NCBI RefSeq assembly: GCF_001667735.1
Contig: NZ_LZJN01000186.1
Span: 1-57,732 of the forward strand
DNA from: Mycobacterium sp. E183
GTDB taxonomy: Bacteria; Actinomycetota; Actinomycetes; Mycobacteriales; Mycobacteriaceae
Direction: 5' to 3'
Length of the DNA: 57,732 nt
Of the stretch, positions 51,802-57,732 are shown one piece after another. Position 1 is the stretch's first letter. The number at the start of each line of letters is the position of its first letter. Made by a program: the position numbers and the translations under genes. The notes beneath the pieces were generated by a model, which saw only the letters and a list, made by a program, of their open reading frames with translations, was not told the origin of the DNA and searched no databases.

Positions 51802-52296
51802 TTACTGCACCCAATAGTTGTCGTGCAGAACGAACCACTCCCGGCGTTCGTCGTCGGTCATGTCGGCCAGCGCCGCGAAGCCCTCGAAGTACGTCTCGCG
51901 CGGGGCACCCGGCGCGAACAGCATCAGGATCGACGCCGGCTCGTCGGCCCCGTTGCGGAAGCCGTGCACGCCGCCCGGCGGCACGTAGAGGAAGTCGCCC
52001 TGCCGACCGTCGGCCCACTGCGTGCCGTCGTAGAGCTTCATCGTGCCGGAAAGCACGAAGAAGGCCTCGGACATCGCCCGGTGGAAGTGGGGTCCGGGGC
52101 CGCCGCCGCCCGCGGGGATGTCGACCCGGTACAGCCCGTAGTCGCCGCCGGTGGCCTGGTCGTTGGCCAGGTAGTGGTACTTGACGCCACCGGTCTCGTA
52201 GTCGGGCGGCTCGTCGGCACGCTTGAGCCAGGCGCTGATCCCCGGCTCGTCCTTGGTGTACCGGGGCGGCGGATAGGGCGGCACGACGAGCGACAT
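51802..52296 (-). CDS. Cupin-domain protein
   Basis: This 164-residue single-domain cupin has motif 1 GPGPHFHRAMSEAFFVLSG (HxH...E) and motif 2 GDFLYVPPGGVHGFRN (final metal His). The N-terminus MSLVVPPYPPPRYTKDEPGIS is typical of a mycobacterial group. It probably binds a divalent metal; the enzymatic role is unknown. It is divergent from the M24 peptidase gene with about 30 bp between starts. Confidence 0.9.
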   Translation of the reverse strand: MSLVVPPYPPPRYTKDEPGISAWLKRADEPPDYETGGVKYHYLANDQATGGDYGLYRVDIPAGGGGPGPHFHRAMSEAFFVLSGTMKLYDGTQWADGRQGDFLYVPPGGVHGFRNGADEPASILMLFAPGAPRETYFEGFAALADMTDDERREWFVLHDNYWVQ

Positions 52297-52327
52297 GGTT
52301 TCCAGCCTGCCAGTTAGCATCGCGAGA

Positions 52328-53017
52328 GTGGAGGCCCCGGAGGACGTGCGCGCGCAGCGGCTGCTCGAAGCCCAGGAGAAGGCGTCGCAGTTGTTCGACG
52401 AGGTCGAGCGGCGCGGCATCATCCGGCCGGGCGTTTCCGAGCGGCAGCTGTCCGATGAGATCAACCGCCTCGCCGCGGACCTGTTCGGCGTGACCCGGCA
52501 CTGGCATCGGCGCATCGTGCGGGCCGGCGAGAACACGCTGCAACCCTTCAGCGAGCGCCCGCCGGACCGGCTGGTCGCCGACGGCGACATCGTCTTCCTC
52601 GATTTCGGGCCGATCTTCGCGGAGTGGGAGGCCGACTTCGGCCGCACCTTCGTGCTCGGCGACGACCCGGCCAAGGCGGCCCTCCGGGACGCGCTACCCC
52701 GGGTGTGGCGGGCAGGCCGCGAGTACTTCGACCGGCGCCCGGACGTCACCGGGGCCGAGCTCTTCGACTTCGTCGTCGGCCTGGCCCACGCCGAGGGTTT
52801 CGAGTTCGCCAGTTCGATCGCCGGTCACCTGGTCGGAGAGTTCCCGCACAAGAAGATCGCCGGCCCCGGCGTCCAGTGGTACATCGCGCCCGGATCGAAC
52901 AAGCCGATGCGGCGCACCGACCCGGCCGGCCGCCTGTGCCATTGGATCCTGGAGATCCATCTGGCCGACCGGGCCCGCGGCTTCGGCGGTTTCTACGAGC
53001 AGCTGCTCGATGTCTAG
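52328..53017 (+). CDS. M24-family metallopeptidase (aminopeptidase P/creatinase fold)
   Basis: This protein has 229 residues from GTG 52328. It is a compact M24 pita-bread domain: VFLDFGPIFAEWEADFGRTFV with the two metal Asp residues, SSIAGHLVGEFPHKK with metal His, and a C-terminal LEIHLADR with metal Glu. The long N-terminal domain of aminopeptidase P is absent. It probably cleaves short N-terminal peptides or acts on a small amide; uncertain. Its TAG stop is the first triplet of the tandem repeat at 53015-53130. Confidence 0.87.
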   Translation: MEAPEDVRAQRLLEAQEKASQLFDEVERRGIIRPGVSERQLSDEINRLAADLFGVTRHWHRRIVRAGENTLQPFSERPPDRLVADGDIVFLDFGPIFAEWEADFGRTFVLGDDPAKAALRDALPRVWRAGREYFDRRPDVTGAELFDFVVGLAHAEGFEFASSIAGHLVGEFPHKKIAGPGVQWYIAPGSNKPMRRTDPAGRLCHWILEIHLADRARGFGGFYEQLLDV

Positions 53018-53130
53018 CGCCGATCGCGAGCGCGGCGCATGCGCCGGGCGCTGCGGGTCGGCGCCGTCGGGTTAGCGCCGATCGCGAGCGCGGCGCATGC
53101 GCCGGGCGCTGCGGGTCGGCGCCGTCGGGT
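53015..53130. repeat. Tandem repeat, 58-bp unit, two identical copies
   Basis: Copies at 53015-53072 and 53073-53130 are identical (TAGCGCCGATCGCGAGCGCG...). The core GCCGGGCGCTGCGGGTCG is shared with the 54-bp repeat at 32571-32725. It fills the gap between two convergent genes and supplies the stop codon of the M24 gene. Confidence 0.95.
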
Positions 53131-54044
53131 CAATCCAGGGGATACGTGACGCCGGTCAGCTCCTCCGACACCGCCCACAACCGCCGCTGCCGCTCGGCGT
53201 CGTGGGATTTCGCGCTCGACGACACCAACTTCGGATAGCCGCGGGTCTCGGCGAACCCGTCGGGGCCGTAGTACTGGCCGCCGAGAACGGCCGGGTCGGT
53301 GGCGGCGCGCAGCGTCGGGAGCGCGCCCATGGCGGCGTCCTGCGCGATCACCGAGAAGAACACGTTGACGAGCGGCCGGAACGCCGTGGGCGTGTAGCGG
53401 CCCAGTTCGGTGTTCGAGCCGCCGGGGTGGGCGGCGGTGGCGATCGTCGTCCCGCGGGGGGCCAGCCGCCGCTGCAGCTCGTAAGTGAACAGCAGGTTGG
53501 CCAGCTTGGCTTGCCCGTAGGCCGCGACCCGGTTGTAGGAGCGTTCCCACTGCAGGTCGTCGAAATGGATGTCGGCCAGGATGCGGTGGCCCACGCTGCT
53601 CACCGTCACGACCCGCGATCCGGGCACCGGCAGCAGCCGCTCCAGCAGCAGGCCGGTGAGGGCGAAGTGGCCCAGGTGGTTGGTGCCGAACTGCATCTCG
53701 AAGCCGTCTTTGGTGGTTTCCTTCGGTGTGTACATGACGCCGGCGTTGTTGATCAGCAGGTCGATCTGCTCGTAGTCGGACTTGAGTTGTTCGGCCGCCG
53801 CGCGGATGGAGTCCAGCGACGTCAGGTCGAGCTCCTGCAGCGCCACGTCGGCGTGCGGGCTCGCGGCGGCGATGCGCGCGGCGGCGTCCTTGCCCTTATC
53901 GAGGTTGCGCACCGCGAGCACGACGCGTGCGCCGTGGTCGGCCAGCGCGGCGGCGGTCTCGTAGCCGAGGCCGGTGTTGGCCCCGGTGATGACGGCGACC
54001 CGTCCGGCCTGGTCGGGAATGTCTCGCGCGGTCCACTTGGCCAT
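53130..54044 (-). CDS. Short-chain dehydrogenase/reductase (Rv0439c-like)
   Basis: This 304-residue SDR has the cofactor motif TGANTGLGYETA, LDLTSLDSIR, NNAGVMYTP, VVTVSSVGHRI, active-site YGQAK and AAHPGGSNTELGRY. It is of the retinol-dehydrogenase-like group; the substrate is unknown. Its promoter (54098-54128) carries the operator arm of the divergent TetR gene in its spacer, so repression by that TetR is likely. The 3' end abuts the 58-bp tandem repeat. Confidence 0.93.
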   Translation of the reverse strand: MAKWTARDIPDQAGRVAVITGANTGLGYETAAALADHGARVVLAVRNLDKGKDAAARIAAASPHADVALQELDLTSLDSIRAAAEQLKSDYEQIDLLINNAGVMYTPKETTKDGFEMQFGTNHLGHFALTGLLLERLLPVPGSRVVTVSSVGHRILADIHFDDLQWERSYNRVAAYGQAKLANLLFTYELQRRLAPRGTTIATAAHPGGSNTELGRYTPTAFRPLVNVFFSVIAQDAAMGALPTLRAATDPAVLGGQYYGPDGFAETRGYPKLVSSSAKSHDAERQRRLWAVSEELTGVTYPLD

Positions 54045-54072
54045 CGGAAGCTCCTCAAAGTAGTAAGGTAAA

Positions 54073-54119
54073 CGGGGCGAGCGCTCCGGTTGACTCGACT
54101 ATACGGAACGCACGCCCCG
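54073..54119. promoter_or_regulatory. TetR-type operator (16-bp inverted repeat arms)
   Basis: CGGGGCGAGCGCTCCG (54073-54088) and CGGAACGCACGCCCCG (54104-54119) are inverted copies matching at 14 of 16 bases, 15 bp apart. They lie between the divergent SDR and TetR genes. The right arm sits inside the SDR promoter spacer, ideal for repression (inferred). Confidence 0.7.
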
Positions 54120-54128
54120 CTTTGTCAA
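54098..54128 (-). promoter_or_regulatory. SigA-like promoter of the SDR gene
   Basis: On the minus strand a perfect -35 TTGACA (54123-54128) and a near-consensus -10 TATAGT (54098-54103) are separated by 19 bp. The spacing is slightly long. The right operator arm fills the spacer. Confidence 0.7.
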
Positions 54129-54131
54129 CCG

Positions 54132-54713
54132 ATGGGTGGTGAATTGTTGGCCGAACCCGCACGGCCGTTGCGCGCCGACGCGGCGCGCAACCGCGCGCGC
54201 GTGCTGGACGTCGCCTACGAGACCTTCGCCGCCGAAGGCCTGTCGGTGCCCATCGACGACGTCGCCCGCCGCGCCGGGGTGGGGGCCGGCACCGTCTACC
54301 GGCACTTCCCGACGAAGGAAGCGCTGTTCACCGCCGTGATCGAGGACCGGATGCGCCGCCTCGTCGACGACGGGCACGCCCTGCTGAAGTCGGAGGGCCC
54401 GGGGGAGGCGCTGTTCGCCTTCCTGCGCTCGATGGTCCTGCAGTGGGGTGCCGCGGACCGCGGCCTGGTCGACGCGCTGGCGGGGTACGGAATCGACATC
54501 GCCTGCGCCGCCCCCGAGGCCGAGGAAGCGTTCAGGGCCATGCTGGGCGAGCTGCTTCGTGCCGCCCAGGAGGCCGGCACCGCGCGGCGCGACGTCGACA
54601 TGCGGGATCTGAAGGCGATCCTGGTCGGCTGCCAGGCGATGCAGGCCTACGACTCGGCGCTGGCCGAGCGGGCGACCGACGTCGTCATCGACGGTTTACG
54701 CGTGCAGCGATAA
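54132..54713 (+). CDS. TetR-family transcriptional regulator
   Basis: This protein has about 193 residues from ATG 54132 (MGGELLAEPARPLRADAARNRARVL). TetR DNA-binding domain: VLDVAYETFAAEGLSVPIDDVARRAGVGAGTVYRHFPTKEALF. The C-terminal helical domain resembles AefR/SBD-type regulators. An upstream in-frame ATG at 54090 would lie within the operator and is less likely. Divergent from the SDR it probably represses; upstream of groEL2. Confidence 0.92.
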   Translation: MGGELLAEPARPLRADAARNRARVLDVAYETFAAEGLSVPIDDVARRAGVGAGTVYRHFPTKEALFTAVIEDRMRRLVDDGHALLKSEGPGEALFAFLRSMVLQWGAADRGLVDALAGYGIDIACAAPEAEEAFRAMLGELLRAAQEAGTARRDVDMRDLKAILVGCQAMQAYDSALAERATDVVIDGLRVQR

Positions 54714-54726
54714 GGCCTGACCCGTT

Positions 54727-54753
54727 CTTGCACTCGGCATAGGCGAGTGCTAA
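54727..54753. promoter_or_regulatory. CIRCE element 1 (HrcA operator)
   Basis: CTTGCACTC-N9-GAGTGCTAA is close to the HrcA consensus TTAGCACTC-N9-GAGTGCTAA. It is the first of two copies upstream of groEL2. Confidence 0.93.
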
Positions 54754-54761
54754 GAATGACC

Positions 54762-54788
54762 TTGGCACTCGCGACAGGTGAGTGCTAG
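54762..54788. promoter_or_regulatory. CIRCE element 2 (HrcA operator)
   Basis: TTGGCACTC-N9-GAGTGCTAG is the second HrcA site, with its centre 35 bp from the first. Two sites suggest tight heat-shock repression of groEL2. Confidence 0.92.
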
Positions 54789-54917
54789 GTCGGGACGGTG
54801 AGACCAGCAGACACCTGGGGTCGTCCGTCGCGGGCACTGCACCCGGCCAGCGTAAGTAATGGGGTGGCCACCCGTGGCCACCCGGTGTCATTCCCGATCC
54901 GGAGGAATCACTTCGCA

Positions 54918-56543
<1,626 letters not shown>

Positions 56544-56563
56544 GTCCGACAGCTACGGGAAAA

Positions 56564-56592
56564 CCCGGCTCCCCTTGGGAGCCGGGTTTTTT
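56564..56592 (+). terminator. Intrinsic terminator of groEL2
   Basis: A perfect 10-bp stem CCCGGCTCCC/GGGAGCCGGG with a 3-base loop is followed by TTTTTT (56587-56592), 20 bases after the groEL2 stop. Such canonical terminators are uncommon in mycobacteria. Confidence 0.95.
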
Positions 56593-56682
56593 CGTGCGCC
56601 GAGCTTCTCGGGATATGGACGATTTCCCAGCCCTTCTCGTGCATCGGGCTCACGCTCGACGGCCCCTTGTAGGGTTCGACGC

Positions 56683-57507
56683 GTGGCCCTTCCGACTCCC
56701 TCACCCACCAGCACCGCCGTGGTGACCGGCGCATCGTCGGGCATCGGCGCCGACATCGCGCGGGAACTGGCCGACCGCGGTCACGGCGTGACGCTCGTCG
56801 CCCGCCGGGAGGACCGGCTGCGCGAGCTGGCCGACGAACTCTCGAAAAGCGTGCGCGTCGAGGTGATCGCCTGCGACGTCGCCGACGCGGCCGCCCGCGC
56901 CGGCCTGCTCGACGAGGTCGGCCGCCGCGGCCTGGCCGCCGACATCCTGGTCAACAACGCCGGCGTCGGCACCATCGGATCGGTGACCGCGGCGCGCGCC
57001 GACGACGAGATCGCCCAGGTGCGGGTCAACTGCGAGGCGGTCATCGACCTGACCACGCGCGCGGTCCAGCAGATGGTGCCGCGCGGGCGCGGGGCGATCC
57101 TCAACGTCGGGTCCACCGCCGGCTACCACCCCTTCCCGGGGCAGGCCGGTTACGCGGCCACCAAGGCGTTCGTGAAGACCTACACCGAGGGGGTGCGCGG
57201 CGAGCTCGCCGGCACCGGTGTCACCGTCGCGCTGCTGTGCCCGGGCCCGGTGCGCACCGAGTTCCTGAAGAACGCGGGCATGGACGAGCGCAAATTCGCC
57301 GACGCGTTCCCGAAGTTCATGTGGATGCCGTCGCGCGACGTCGCGCGCATCGGGGTCGACGCGCTCGCCCACGACCGCGGCACGGTGATCGCCGGTCTGC
57401 CCAGCCACCTGTCCACCCGGCTGTTCCAGTTCATGCCGCGACGGCTGCTGCTGCCGCTACTGAAGAACCAGCATCCCGGCCTCAAACGCGACCTCTCAGC
57501 CGGCTGA
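56683..57507 (+). CDS. Short-chain dehydrogenase/reductase
   Basis: This SDR has 274 residues from GTG 56683. It has TAVVTGASSGIGADIARELADRGH, ACDVADAAAR, VNNAGVG, ILNVGSTAGYHPFPGQAGYAATKAFVKT (Ser and YxxxK) and a C-terminal hydrophobic/basic stretch (LFQFMPRRLLLPLLKN) like acyl-ketone-reducing SDRs. Substrate unknown. It follows the groEL2 terminator, so it needs its own promoter. Confidence 0.92.
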   Translation: MALPTPSPTSTAVVTGASSGIGADIARELADRGHGVTLVARREDRLRELADELSKSVRVEVIACDVADAAARAGLLDEVGRRGLAADILVNNAGVGTIGSVTAARADDEIAQVRVNCEAVIDLTTRAVQQMVPRGRGAILNVGSTAGYHPFPGQAGYAATKAFVKTYTEGVRGELAGTGVTVALLCPGPVRTEFLKNAGMDERKFADAFPKFMWMPSRDVARIGVDALAHDRGTVIAGLPSHLSTRLFQFMPRRLLLPLLKNQHPGLKRDLSAG

Positions 57508-57732
57508 AGGCCAGGGCCGCATCCAGCCCTCGACCGGGAGCGCGAGCGCGTTGCACAGCGTGCAGATGGTCCGATACCAGCCGACGGCCGTGAGCAATTC
57601 GATGCGCTGCTCGTCGGAAAGGAAGCGCCCTAGCGCCGTCCACGTCGTCTCCGACCAGGAACCGGTGCGCTCCAGCTCGTCGACCGCCTCGATCAGGGTC
57701 CGCTCGTCGGGCGCCCACCGCGGGTCGTCGGG
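57496..57732 (-). CDS. Carboxymuconolactone decarboxylase (AhpD-like) family, C-terminal part, cut by window end
   Basis: The last 78 residues of a CMD/AhpD-type protein are visible: PDERTLIEAVDELERTGSW, ALGRFLSDEQRIELLTAVGW, YRTICTLCNALALPVEG. The 5' end lies beyond the window. The family includes peroxidase-like and decarboxylase proteins; the active CxxC region would be in the missing part. It overlaps the convergent SDR end by 12 bp. Confidence 0.75.
   Translation of the reverse strand, partial: PDDPRWAPDERTLIEAVDELERTGSWSETTWTALGRFLSDEQRIELLTAVGWYRTICTLCNALALPVEGWMRPWPSAG

Overview
The window is chromosomal DNA of a Mycobacterium, most likely a slow-growing non-tuberculous species. It is very GC-rich, with many GTG/TTG starts and ATGA-type gene overlaps. 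From remembered gene order (not a search), it follows the M. tuberculosis block Rv0410c-Rv0440: pknG, glnH, glnX, mutT3, thiE, thiO-thiS-thiG, lpqL, lpqM, thiD-thiC, ctpH, xthA, def, virR, sodC, a CDC48-like ATPase, pssA, psd, moeA2 and groEL2. Several blocks in between are not part of that backbone as I remember it. No IS element, prophage, tRNA, rRNA or CRISPR array was recognised.

Layout. 1-581 is a foldback: glnH and pknG are broken by an inverted repeat, so this end is either an assembly chimera or a rearrangement. 0.5-6.2 kb holds glnX, mutT3 and the first thiamine cluster (thiE divergent from thiO-thiS-thiG behind a TPP riboswitch). 6.2-12.3 kb is an envelope or secreted block: an SGNH hydrolase fused translationally to thiG, two tandem secreted Cys proteins, a CD225 and a DUF2752 membrane protein, and two M28-type lipoprotein peptidases, the second with degenerate active-site residues. 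12.3-13.8 kb is a frameshifted 13E12 (DUF222-HNH) gene with a perfect SOS box on its start codon. 13.8-14.9 kb is a divergent pair of Met-rich exported or membrane proteins around a TACCC-N5-GGGTA operator, the motif known for the copper repressor RicR. 15-21 kb holds lpqM, a MarR-F420 oxidoreductase pair, an esterase-like gene and thiD-thiC with a second TPP riboswitch.

21.2-26.3 kb is a three-gene regulatory cassette lying between thiC and the Rv0424c homologue: a PAS-ANTAR protein, a STAS anti-anti-sigma factor and a 1282-residue PAS-GAF-histidine kinase-receiver-GAF-PP2C-RsbW-like fusion. It puts two-component sensing and sigma-factor partner switching into one polypeptide. 26.3-34 kb holds the ctpH P-type ATPase operon, xthA (whose N-terminus is extended in frame by a 54-bp tandem repeat), a GNAT protein and def. 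34-39.4 kb is a plus-strand run with virR, sodC, a YbdK-like ligase, a LON-domain protein, an F420 oxidoreductase and a crotonase. 39.4-43.4 kb looks like a TetR-controlled efflux/SDR cluster. 43.4-49.6 kb holds the two-module AAA ATPase, pssA and psd in one overlapping operon, an MFS protein and moeA2. 49.6-53 kb has VOC/monooxygenase, cupin and M24 peptidase genes. 53-57.7 kb has a second tandem copy of the dispersed repeat, an SDR/TetR pair with a well-formed operator-promoter, groEL2 with two CIRCE boxes and a strong intrinsic terminator, another SDR and the end of an AhpD-like gene.

Themes. Thiamine synthesis is split over two riboswitch-controlled loci (thiO/S/G and thiC/D), with thiE divergent from the first. 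Stress and metal responses recur: SOS, CIRCE, RicR-like and partner switching. The most interesting loci are the stress-sensor fusion cassette (21.2-26.3 kb), the copper-operator pair (13.8-14.9 kb), the repeat-extended xthA and the foldback at the left end.
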